A stretch of 64,000 nucleotides of DNA, taken from Saururus chinensis (Eukaryota > Streptophyta > Magnoliopsida > Piperales > Saururaceae). Location of the stretch: positions 32,481,753 through 32,545,752 of the forward strand of contig CP141149.1 of the NCBI GenBank assembly GCA_035235625.1, read 5' to 3'. Below, one piece after another: positions 26,854 to 37,150 of this stretch. Position numbers and translations under genes: made by a program. The notes beneath the pieces were generated by a model. It was not told the origin of the DNA, made no database searches, and saw nothing but the letters and a program-made list of their open reading frames with translations. Position 1 is the stretch's first letter, and each line of letters begins with the position of its first letter.

Positions 26854-27390
26854 TGATGCAGGCGGAAGTTTTGGAATTGAACAACTCTTTTATTGAATCG
26901 AAATTCACGAATTACAAACACAAGAGAAGATTAACCCAAGTTAATCTCTGCAACTTCACTCATCAGAGCCATGGATCAAACCCTCGAGAAACTTTCTCAA
27001 CAAGCTAAAGCTTCGAAAATACAACAACAACTAACTATCTGCTATTACAGAAGTCTATTTATACTAACAATTTGATTTTCTAATCACTTGAACTAACGGA
27101 GCTTCCAAATTATAAAGACGGCGTCTTAAAATATTTATTGTTCAAAACTCCAACTGAAGACGATAATTAACAGAATTAACGACTCCCTCGTTTATACTGC
27201 AATGTCACAAATACCCCTTCCATCATTCAAGTAATTACTCGCTTTACCAACACTCAATATTTCCTGGCGTTAGTGATTACCAGAAATACCCTTGCCTGTT
27301 TCAAATCTGCCGCCAGTGTTTGATTAAATGTCGCAACCAATTCTTCCTTTTTACTATTAATTCCCAAACTGAGTTAAAACTCCTGCATCA
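26854..27390 (-). repeat. 5' LTR of the Ty3/gypsy element (537 bp)
   Basis: Pairs with 21728-22267. The outer flank is CACAC at 27391-27395. Confidence 0.93.
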
Positions 27391-27598
27391 CACACTATCA
27401 AAAAATTTTGAACGGGCCCATGATTAAAGTTATCCTAAATCGGCTAGTGAAGTAACCTCATCCAATCAATTTTTCAGAACATGTGTATGTATAAGAGCGT
27501 CTGCAAAATTCACCTTTGATCAACCTAGAGACTATTATAAACCTATAAAAAAATTCAAGAAGCAGGCCCCCCACTGTCCCAATGTAGGTCCGCCCCTG

Positions 27599-28182
27599 TA
27601 CGACACTACAAAATGAGATTAAGGTTTATGAGTGACGAGTCAGACTAGAATTTAGTTGAGCTCAGTTGAGTGTGCAGAACAAGAGTAGCTTATCAACTTG
27701 TGAGTTGAGTTGATCTCAGGTGAATTATCGTCCCCCTGGTCATGGCATGTGGTGTAAAAGAGACGTAGCATCTTCTCGCACTTTTTTTTATTTTGACAAT
27801 GTTGACGTTAAGTTTTGTTGTATAAGTCAATAGCCTACTTCATCTGTTCATTAGTGGGGGTCTAAATATGTGAGCCTTGCTCATCACGGTGTTTGGATGA
27901 TTAAGCGTACGTGGCATTTTTAGGTTAACAGTCGAGTGTTAAGCAGGCATTTCACATTCCTGGGTCGGGGATTTGATCTTTGATCGTTACAGATGGAGAA
28001 CGGCATTACTCGATCTGGAAATTTCTGAACTCTGATTTCATTAAGATTTATGACTAGTTTACTCAAGATATTAAAAATTTTGAACATTGTAGCACAAAAA
28101 AAACAATTGAACATATTCTGACACAATCGGAAACCTTCAATATCTATGTTTGATGGCATACTGGGATCCCGTCATACCGGGA
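27599..28182. other. Spacer between the nested elements and the peptidase gene
   Basis: AT-rich with no recognisable coding frame; 28000-28182 may include the 3' UTR of the minus-strand gene. Confidence 0.4.
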
Positions 28183-29301
28183 CTAAACCAAAGGCAATGG
28201 ACAAGGCGAGCAAAGATTTTTCTGGTTTTTCGATTCAACAACGTTTAAGTTATCTCCTTTAAGAAATTTCTTGCATATGTTTTGCCATAACGCTCTATCA
28301 GCTTCAGCTGCTTCCATGGTTGCTCTTGCCACTTCAGCGAAACGACTCTGTCATAAGTTTTTCACATGCGAGTTATTTAAAAGAGATAACTAGGAGGAGT
28401 CCAAAGTAAGCTTGCTAATAACGAAATCCAAAACAGGCTTACCTCTATAAAATTGCTGTTAAGTAGGCGTTCGATGAGATTGCAGATAATGTCTTTCGTG
28501 TACTCGGGGTGACCTTGAATCCCTAGTACGTTGTCACCTAATCGAAACATCTCCACACCAGTTTTGTCTGAATGGGCTATCACCTCTGCACCGCATGGGA
28601 CTTCCCAAACCTGTTTCATTCATCCCCATAGTTGCATCAAATAAGCTTCTCCAAGGCAATGGTGTCTACTACTTTAACATATATAAGATAACTGCTGATG
28701 GTGGAGATGCAGATGCAGAATCTATGATGTACCTCATCCTGATGACACTCCATGATGGCAAGACAAGGAGGGATCTTCTCTAGACCATCGAAAAGGTTGC
28801 AGGACGACAATTCATCCGCCATCTTCACTCTCCTCAGCCCGATATCCCAACCACCGCAAGCTTTTCCAACTTTTCCACCCAGCGCTCTGCACAAGACCTG
28901 AGATGTATAGATGGCACAATTAAAGAGCTTAATTCCCCATTCAAATTCAAAACATTCATATTGATGAGATATCGGCAAGATACCTGGTGCCCGAAGCAAA
29001 TGCCAAGCACCTTCTTCTGCTTTACATACACGATCTGCAGCAGGAAACAGAGCTTCATGATCCACAAGTCATTTCCATAGGCATCATACGGACTGCCGCT
29101 AACCACAAAGCCCTGATACTGGTCAATATCATCCATCCTGGGGAACTCTCCTTCCACAACTCGGTACAGGTCCCACTTCTCACCTTCTTCCCCGAACGCC
29201 CCCACAAACACGTTGAAATAGCCTCCATACGCCTTCTTAACATAGTCAGAGTCTCTCGCTGCCAAGAGAAGCGCATACCTACGCTCTCCTCCGTCCTTCA
29301 T
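28183..29301 (-). CDS. Gamma-glutamyl peptidase-like protein (class I glutamine amidotransferase fold), four exons
   Basis: Exons on the minus strand are 28984-29301, 28733-28897, 28443-28610 and 28183-28347. All introns are GT-AG and phase 0, giving 271 residues, close to the usual 250. Domain evidence: RRYALLLAARDSDYVKKAYG at the start, GFVVSGSPYDAYGND, the nucleophile loop LGICFGHQ (Cys102), CHQDE, and LGIQGHPEYTKDI, which supplies His195 and Glu197 of the triad; the tail reads FAEVARATMEAAEADRALW then ICKKFLKG. Arabidopsis relatives (GGP1/GGP3) cut gamma-glutamyl groups from glutathione conjugates in glucosinolate and camalexin synthesis in the cytosol; in other plants the substrate is open. 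I chose 29301 because homologues begin just before this point. An in-frame ATG at 29364 would add 21 residues and cannot be excluded. The C-terminal extension after KFLKG is longer than usual. No damage is seen. Confidence 0.92.
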
Positions 29302-29364
29302 CTTCTGAGTTCTGAAGGTTAATGAAATATGATTTCCAAGTACGTTGATCCGGTATGCAGCCAA

Positions 29365-31093
29365 AATTTTGGCTTAGAGAAGGAAACAGTATGGAATTGG
29401 AGCTTAATTAGATGCAGCAGCTAGAAGGCAAAGAAATAAGCGCACAGTTGCTGGCGGTGGGGGGGAAAGCAAGTGCATGGTGGGTATATGTAGCCTGAAC
29501 TGGATAGGAACACGAGTTCTTCGTTTCGCATACAATACGGTTGGCCTTTTCTCCTGGACGGTCCATCCATGTTTCACACACGCGAAAGAAGTATTGCATT
29601 ATTTTAAGGGAGCAATATCCATCGTATTCAACGTTTCCTTGTCTGCACCAGGTTTCCCTGTCTGCTCCAGGAAGCAACTAACAACGACTAACAGGCATGT
29701 TGTAGGCATGAACAAACAATGTACCTCAACTGCTATCTGCTTGCCACCCAAGGAATATTGATTCGTTATACCAGGTCTTTTGCTACGTAAATATACAAAA
29801 GGCAAGTGAAATCTGCGGTCCCTTTGGCCAGTATTCGGCCTCTATGCACTGAATTCTCATTACTCAGCCATGGCCAATGGCTGAGTTTGACCGTGACTCG
29901 CTTCCGGTCGTTCCCGCGTTGCACCATTGGTTTGTCCACCATTATATGGATCAGTTTCTTATTGTGCGACATAGCTGGACGATATTCACTGAAGTAATGG
30001 ATTCGGCCCCCCTGATCTATTCCATTCATTCATCCGGCCGGACTAGTAAAATAATACTACGACTTGTTGCGAGGACCGGGTCAATCCAGGTCCGGAGAAG
30101 ATCAGAAACTACGTTAGGTGGAACTGCTTTGCTTGTTGAATTGGGAGTTTTGATTCTTTTGACCGAACTGAATGGCAATTCACCTTCTTAATGGTTGTGA
30201 AACTTTGGTGGGTCGTAGGTACCATATCAGGACTGAGTAGACTCTTTCTTAGTACGTAGCATACCTAGTCGAGTTATTCTGAATGGATGGAGACAGAAAT
30301 AAGTAACAATTTGATTGCATGACCTCCTCCTGTCTTTGGTCTTCGGTCTTCGGTCTATCCCATAAATCAGTATGCAGAAGGCATACTGATTAACAAACGA
30401 CGGACTTCTTAATCAACAGATGACCTGTTCCTGTTTTCCGTCGTCAAGACTTCAACAAACTAGAATTTCTGCCCCAGATAAAAATAATTCTTCAATTATC
30501 GGCCACAGTTGAAGGAAGTACCATCTTGTAATTAAGATTGGCATGATACTATGAAGTCACCTGCATAAATAGTACTCTATTATAGAGTGGGAATTGGCCG
30601 AGGAAGATGGGATATGACAACATGGGAAGTGTGAGTAAATATTTATGCTAACTTGTGTTAGCAGGTGCGCCGTAGATCTTAAAAGTGTCGATCTTGAAAG
30701 CGGATGCTTCCTATGTATTTCTTACGCTTGGCTCACATTGAAGATGGAGCATGAAAAATACTTTCGACAACGTGCCCATTAGACTTTTATTGTTTAGATA
30801 ACTTCTTCGGACAAGCGGGCTGGTGGGCCTTAGATTTGAAGGATATGAAATTGACTTCTATTGTCCCTTGTCCTATGGAAATTAACCCATTTTTTTTCTA
30901 AAAGAAAGAGTCAAGCATGCACCATCTCTAAGACGAGGAAGCAATTTTTATGTAGAGAGCGCCTAGCTCAAGGAATGTATAGGACCTGTATATTTAGAAA
31001 ATCAATAGCACACATGCTAGCAGGTTTGTCGGTCAATTTAAAATAACATGGCTCCTATGTGTTCCTTATGGTGGGCACTCTATCACCGGAGTA
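29365..31093. other. Upstream region of the peptidase gene and spacer
   Basis: 29365-29450 is likely promoter and leader of the minus-strand gene. The rest has several overlapping ORFs on both strands (29408-30191) without domain evidence. I see no gene from 30.2 to 31.1 kb. Confidence 0.4.
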
Positions 31094-31266
31094 TGTTAAA
31101 ATAGATAAAACTCTGGCTTAACATTGATAGAGTCCATTATACATATATATACACAACACTTAAAAGACAATAATGACTACACTCTTCACATCTATCTAAA
31201 CTAAAGCCTATAATATAGCCTAACAAAAGAGAAAAAATTACATTTGCAATCACCATTATTCTATCA
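31094..31266 (-). repeat. Possible short LTR (173 bp) of a Ty1/copia element
   Basis: The complement starts TGATAGAATAATGG and ends TCTATTTTAACA, and the interior side next to it reads GATGGAGGC, a purine-rich tract. It sits at the 3' side of the copia RNase H remnant. No second copy is visible in the window. Confidence 0.45.
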
Positions 31267-32700
31267 GCCTCCATCAAGCTCAAGGGAGGAAATGACCATG
31301 AGCTTGCTACAAAGACTCTAAAACTGATTGCAAAGATTTAGTAAAAACATTAACTGTTTGGTCCTAAGAAAATATGTGATGAACAGTCAAGTCTTTAGCT
31401 AGAACCCTCTCATTGACAAAATAATAGTCAACCTTTATATGTTTTGTTCTAGTATGAAAAATAGGATTTGATGCTAGACTTATGGCTGAAAGATTATCAC
31501 AATTAATGATAGACATGCTAGGGAGAGGAAGCGATAAGGCTTTTGTATAGAGATTTCAACCAGATGACTACAGTAGTTGTGTGAGATAAGCATTTCTACT
31601 CCGCTTCACTAGAAGACTTAGCAATTGTTTCTTGTTTCTCAGTACCCCATACAATAAGATTAAACCCCATAAATATATAGTATCCAAAAATAGATCGCCG
31701 GTCATTAATATCTCCTGCTAGTATGAATCAAAAAAGGCAATAAGCTGTAAATAAGAAGGACGAAGTTATACACCAAAAGAGAATGTGCCTTGGAGATAGC
31801 AAAGTATCATTTTGACAACTTAACAATGAATATCATTTGGGGCCGGCATTAACTTACATACTGCATTGACAACATATGAAAGATTTGGTCTAGTAATGGT
31901 TAGGTATTGTAAGCGGCCAACAATACTACTATAAAGAACTAGATTAGAAAAGGGTTCATTAACAATAGCATATTATTTCTGCATTGAATGAGATGGAGTG
32001 TCACATGGTGTACAATCCTGAATAAAAACTCAAGATAAAACTTCTTTAGCATACTTAGTCTGACTTGAAAATAAACCTTGAGAATTCTAATAAGCTTTAA
32101 TTCCCATAAAGTAATGTAAGCGACCAAGATCCCTAATAGCAAAAGTAGTGCCAAGATCATGAAGAAAAGATTGACTAAATGAAGAGTCAGATCCTATAAC
32201 TAGAGGGGGAAGCAGTTTTATGAACAAACATTGATGAATCAGCAGTACTAATGAAAAAGCCTTTGGAAACTAGAAAAATATCAAGCTTAAATTAAGTACC
32301 ATGCCCGAGGAGCCTATTTGAGGTCATATAATGCTTTGCGAAGTTTACATACATGATATGTAAATTAGGGATCAACAAATCCAACAGGTTGAACTATAAA
32401 AATATCTTCTTTAATCGTACCATGAAGAAATGCAATTGAGACATCTATAACTCGAATTGTGGCTTGTTTAATAACCAGAGTAAAGGTTTCACAATAATCT
32501 ATCCTTTCTTATTGATGATATCCCTTATCAATCAGACGAACCTAGAAACCTCACCATAGCACCCCTTTTGACTTTATAAATCCATTGACATCCAATTATG
32601 CGATGACTAGAAGGTGGAGGAACTAACTCCCAGGTACATTGATTTTGTAAGGCCTAATGAAATTCAGATGACATTCATCTCTCCAATGTTTGAATTTAAC
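31267..32700 (-). pseudogene. Ty1/copia pol remnant (RT and RNase H), heavily broken
   Basis: Translating the minus strand in pieces gives copia RT words near 32580-32640 (IIGCQWIYKVKRG), HVCKLRKALYDLK near 32330-32360, a DLGRLHYFMGIKAY stretch near 32090-32130, then [29 protein letters not shown], and the RNase H end SIINCDNLSAISLASNPIF and TKHIKVDYYFVNERVLAKD near 31385-31515. Frames change many times and stops are frequent. Integrase, gag and the 5' LTR were not found, so the element is 5'-truncated or replaced beyond 32.7 kb. The simple ORF at 31939-32160 is out of frame with the conserved words. Confidence 0.85.
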
Positions 32701-32956
32701 AGCTTCAGTGTATGTGTAGATATGGCAGAATTGGCATGAGTTATAATGGAAGAAAGATTAAAATGAAGTTTTGGTTTTGAAATGCCAACTTTACTCCTAG
32801 TTTTCCCAATAGATGAAAAGTGAGAATGGGACTGAAACAAGTTTCAAGCGAAGAGTGATTAGAATTGGGAAACAGAGATTTATTATTAGAAATTATTATT
32901 TTATTAGCATAAAAAATGATTCTCTAACAGAAAACAGTTGGACATAAGTTTCTGAA

Positions 32957-33027
32957 TTAAAATCCACTCTCTAGCAGAGTCAGGGGTGAAAATCCACTCC
33001 GTAGCTAAGTCAGGGGTGAAAATCCAT
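32957..33027. repeat. 34-bp direct duplication (aaaatccactc...gtcaggggtg)
   Basis: Two near-identical units in tandem, followed by a third partial aaaatcca. Confidence 0.8.
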
Positions 33028-35150
33028 GCACATAGGAGCACACTAGATCTGCGAATAAATTGTAATGTTCTGTGATCTCCATATACCTCCCTGTTACGGG
33101 CGCAAAGCTTTGCCTAGCGTTAGCACATGTAATGGCCTGGCTGCAATCCGCAACCAGCAACCTATTTCATCCCTTCCCACTCATATGTGCAAGGGAAAAC
33201 ACAAGCAAACATCACAACAACGTCCTAGTGTAAGGGTCTCTGCCCAAGCTATATTTATGTCCATCGAAATACACAAGGCAGGGAGAAGGCAAGGCTGATC
33301 CACTAAGTCTGAGTTCTCTCTCTCAACAACCTAGTTCGTTGTGCATAAACAAAACCAATCCTCTATCAGCCATGGTTGCTCTGCTTTCCTCCTCAAATAG
33401 ACTCAACCTTAAGCTGGTTTTCCTATTACTACTAGGAGTACAAAATCCACCCTTACACAAGCTCTTACCCTGACCAACTCTCAGCTTAACAAGTAGTCCG
33501 CCTCTAGCCTAAATCAAGAGACCTACAAGGGAGTCCATCTTCAACTAGAAGTCCAACACCTTGTTGCCTCCAAGAGTCCTTCCATCCAAGGAAACCAGCT
33601 ACTCTGACTCTTACCCGCCCTATGAGCATAGCCAACCTACCTATGTGAGTCCTATCCGTCCTAGGAATTCGCTGTCTTGACTCCTACTCACGCAAGGAAT
33701 GCAGCAATCCTACATAGGTGAATCATGTCCGCCTTGAGAATTCGTCCTTAAATCCAAGTAGGGCTCAGCTTCGCTGCTAAAGTCTCGCCCGTGTAAGGAC
33801 TTCTACTCAGCCTGCTTCGCAAGGCGAGTAGCTTTTCCGGAACACCTCTCGCGTTGTTCTAGCATCCATCTGTGCCCAAAAGGCTACCTAGGCTATTCAT
33901 CGCCCAAGCAAACTTGGCTATCTGCTGCCAAGTAAGGGGGTAGCCGACCCCTTTTCCCATCCAGCAAGTTAAGGGCTGACATCCCTATGCACAATGGATT
34001 TGAGTTCTCGTATTCTAGTCATTAATTAGCAGTTGACCTCATTCATTTACAGAAAATTCACTCTACTATTAATCTCTAAGGACCTTCCAGCAAATGCCTC
34101 GTGTGCATCATGATGTTGACCATCTCAAAATAAGCATATCAAACTCCTGGAGAAATATTACTAACCCCATAATCAGAGAGTGGAGAGGATAGCCAGCATT
34201 TAGAGGAGACATTGTTGGAGGCCCTGCTGCATATTTAAAGTTAGCTAACTTCTACTCTTACAACACTTTTTGCCACTTACCTCATCAACAGTATCACCCA
34301 CATGTTAGGCAAAATATTATCATTTGTCACACATGCCCTTTCCATTTTAAAATTATTTAAGCCAATACCCCTCTCGTTTTTGTTACCTACCCCATTGCAA
34401 ACCCTCATCTAACCATCTTCCAATATTCAGTCCGCAGAGACAAACCATGACGACCTTCTCCAGCAATCAAACACTGAGCAACCTTTTGTTTAAAAAGTCA
34501 AATAGAACTATCAACGTGGGAAAGGGAAATAATAATCTAACAGCTTTTAAGAAAAGTGACGAACATGTAAAAGGTCATGGTTCAATCCAAAGTAGATAGA
34601 CAGATAAGATGAGCAGATTTGTTGCTAGTTAGTGAAAAAACCTGGAAGGAAGAGATATATATATATATATATATGGGTAGAACAAAAGGACAAAGGTTGT
34701 GGCATGGTAGGTGGTATAACAAAATCGATGTTGCCTGTTGGCAAAGGGCGAAGCGAAGGGTGAGGAGGCGAAAGGGGACTCAATGTCTCAAGCAAAGTAT
34801 AGAGCCCAACATTTGCATGAGGTCAGAAATGAAGTCAATCTCATTTCTTATGGTCATGGACTTTCCCAAGGAAATGGTGGAAACGGCATTTTAAGCGTGA
34901 TCGAGGATATACATAAATATAGGTTCATTTCCTCATTTGTTTCTTTTTTTTTTAATATGCGGCTAAGGTAGCGTTCAATAAGGTTGTAAACTTGTAATGC
35001 ATTAAGTGACTAGAGCATTTAGAAATGCTGAAACACGTTTGAATGTCTGACCGCATCAAACGAATTCAAATGCGCTCATGAAGAAATCTGAGAGAGAGAA
35101 TCATGTGAACAATTTCCTTGTCACTTATTGGTTACCACTTACCTTTTTAT
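33028..35150. other. Intergenic repeat-derived DNA without a recognised gene
   Basis: 33.3-33.97 kb is C-rich with repeated gagtcc/cctac words and a small inverted pair (ctactcagcctgc and gcgagtag near 33808-33832). 34.0-34.6 kb has no clear frame. A (ta)n run lies at 34658-34674. ORFs at 33065-33298 and 34619-34971 show no family features. Confidence 0.35.
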
Positions 35151-35164
35151 AAATGAAAAATATT

Positions 35165-35340
35165 ACTTTTTTCATCTCAATATAGTTTCATTTAGTAAAA
35201 GGTTTGTCCTATATTGATATATTTATTCAGCTACTTAAAAAAGTATCTTGTAAATTTATTTTTCATTTACTTAGTTAGAGGTTCCACCATTAAATTATTT
35301 TTTTTTAAATGTCACTATTAATATGGGATGGAAGAAATAT
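35165..35340. mobile_element. Degraded MITE-like copy (Stowaway-like ends)
   Basis: Runs from catctcaatatagtttcatttagtaaaa to cactattaatatgggatggaag and shares its interior (gctacttaaaaaagta, ttaga-gttccaccatta) with copies at 48640-48840 and 48915-49110. Confidence 0.55.
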
Positions 35341-35377
35341 TTTATTGTTGTCAGCGTAGTGATGTAGTATAAACTGT

Positions 35378-35790
35378 TAGAAGTGGGCATTATATTTAAT
35401 GGGTTAAGCCAATATTATTAAGATGGGTATAAAATTTATATGGGTTAAGCGTATAATATTTATGTGGGTCAAGCTCATATTATTTAAGTGGGTCAAGCTC
35501 ATATAATAGAGAACCCAAGTCCACATTATGTTGAATGAAAATCACACATGTGAATTAGTTAAAGTGAATAATCTCACATCGCTTAAAAGAATGTGATGAT
35601 GTTAGTATATAAGGCATTAGCTTGGGCTTTCGAGTTAGGCTATTTGGCCAACTCATTTTTGTGTGAGAAAAAAATGTTGAGCTAATGCACCTAGGTGTGC
35701 TAACCCACATGCGTACGCTGCTATCATCTGGCTGGCTCAGTTCGCATGCGCGGTCGGTTGAGTAAGGTCGAGTCAACAAGATAATAATTT
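35378..35790. repeat. Repeat-rich LTR-like stretch
   Basis: Starts tgttagaagtgggcatta. At 35395-35505 there are four diverged gtgggtcaagctcatattattt units, then ctcacatcgcttaaaagaatgtgatgatgttagtatataagg, a TATA-containing phrase typical of plant LTR promoters. No matching second copy and no firm right end are visible. Confidence 0.35.
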
Positions 35791-37150
35791 AAGACAAATT
35801 CATTTGGTTTTGTTTTCTATTCATAAAAATGGGTCCAATTTGTTTTCACTAAAGAATGTATTTAACAGATAGACGCATCTGTTTGAACGAGAAAGAGTGT
35901 CTTTAATGGGATTTTCTATAAAATCTGTTTTTATTTCTGTAAGAGCATATATATTGTGGTTTACTACATGTATTGTATTGGAGATATTCCTATAGTACGT
36001 AATTAATCAGTCTTATCCTAGGAAGTAGACACCCAAAAGTCTTAAGTACTATTAAGGAGGACGAATTATGTCACAGAGCGGCTTGTTTGATTCGATCATT
36101 ACAAACTTTACAAAAGTATAAAAATAACATAAATATTATACAAAGTGGTGTTCTAATAAGATGATTTTTCTCGATTAATCATCTTAAGCTTTTATTTTTG
36201 AGTGGTGAATGTGAGAGCTATGACTTCTTTTGTACAAACTTTGAAGAGAGAAAGAAAACATAAAGGGTGTGTCAAGTTACGTCACAATTTATGTACATAG
36301 AGCATAGCCATCATATATTAGGTTGACGCGTTTATTCTTCAAGCGGCTTAATCAGTGTCTAAAACATTGATTAAAGTGCGTTAAACATTCACCAGTGTCT
36401 GAATCCAATGCCAAAGTAGTGCGTTTATTGATTTTATTCCAATAGTATTTATGCTCATATAGCAATTAACTACTCCAACTTGTAAGGCAGAGGAGATAAT
36501 TAAGATTTGGCTGTTAGCTGTTAAGCTTACAAGTCCGGTTGCCAGTTAGCTGTTAAGCTTACATCAGAATCATTCACCCGCCTGATGCTACTTCGTGTGA
36601 AGATAAGATTCGATGTTGTCGTAAAGAAGGGATAGGTTGTGTCGGGTTGTTGCACAAATCAAACCCATCCAATTTCCAGCGGTTTTACTTCTGCTTAAAT
36701 TAGCGCCCTATTTCTTCTTCTTGCTTTTGCTTTTGCTTTTGCTTTAGGCGCAAAAGTTCATCGCGCATTCACACAATCAGCTGGTACGAGCTATTTATTG
36801 GTGTCTTTAAGATGCAGCCTCGTCCAGACGGGAGAGACACACCATCTCTGTGTTCCAAAACTGCGAAAGGCAAGGGAACATGGTTAAAGTGCGAGCCGCC
36901 ATTTTCATTTTTTTCATTTTTTTATCCGACAGGAAGATTTTCTTGCATGGACCAAGATTCAGTGTGACATAAAAAAGGGCTCACGTGCTGACCCACCTCA
37001 GATATCGCAAACCGAAATATACCAGAAACCCGACAACGGCCTCTCTCAAGAGTCAAGTCTCACTCCACACTAGCCTTAAAACGAGCACCACATGGTGCCC
37101 ACTCCTGGGGAAGGGGGGCCGCCAGCACTTCCCTTTTGATCCCTTAATCC
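35791..37150. other. Spacer; GC content rises towards 37 kb
   Basis: AT-rich to 36.6 kb. 36716-36755 holds five or so tttgct repeats. From 36.8 kb the sequence has promoter-like character (ctcacgtgctgacccacctc), but no TATA box can be fixed. Confidence 0.3.

Larger units (their letters stand above)
21728..27390 (-). mobile_element. Ty3/gypsy LTR retrotransposon, complete in structure but inactivated
   Basis: Two LTRs (21728-22267 and 26854-27390) begin TGATGCAGG and end CCTGCATCA and are flanked by the perfect target duplication CACAC at 21723-21727 and 27391-27395. The order on the minus strand is gag with zinc knuckle, protease, reverse transcriptase, RNase H, integrase, which is the Ty3/gypsy order. 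Pol motifs ([38 protein letters not shown]) and the TGATG LTR start resemble chromoviruses, perhaps the CRM lineage; no chromodomain is evident. By eye the LTRs differ at about 4% of positions plus a 3-bp indel, so the insertion is moderately young, yet every reading frame carries stops or shifts. It cannot make its own proteins as it stands. Confidence 0.93.
21539..27598. mobile_element. Older CAGGGGC-ended element (hAT-like) interrupted by the Ty3 element
   Basis: The left end reads CAGGGGCAGAACC at 21539, and the complement of the right end at 27598 reads CAGGGGCGGACC, a terminal inverted repeat of about 12 bp. Without the 5.67-kb retroelement the host would be about 0.4 kb. Both sides of the insertion hold a related direct stretch (gtgaagcaacatcagccaatca near 21628; gtgaagtaacctcatccaatca near 27446). 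The 8-bp flanks do not match, so a hAT assignment is only a guess from the CAGGG end. Confidence 0.45.

Noticed and set aside
31939..32160. 73-codon Leu/Ile-rich ORF as a membrane peptide
   Set aside because: It is an out-of-frame reading of the copia RT remnant; the conserved words are in another frame.
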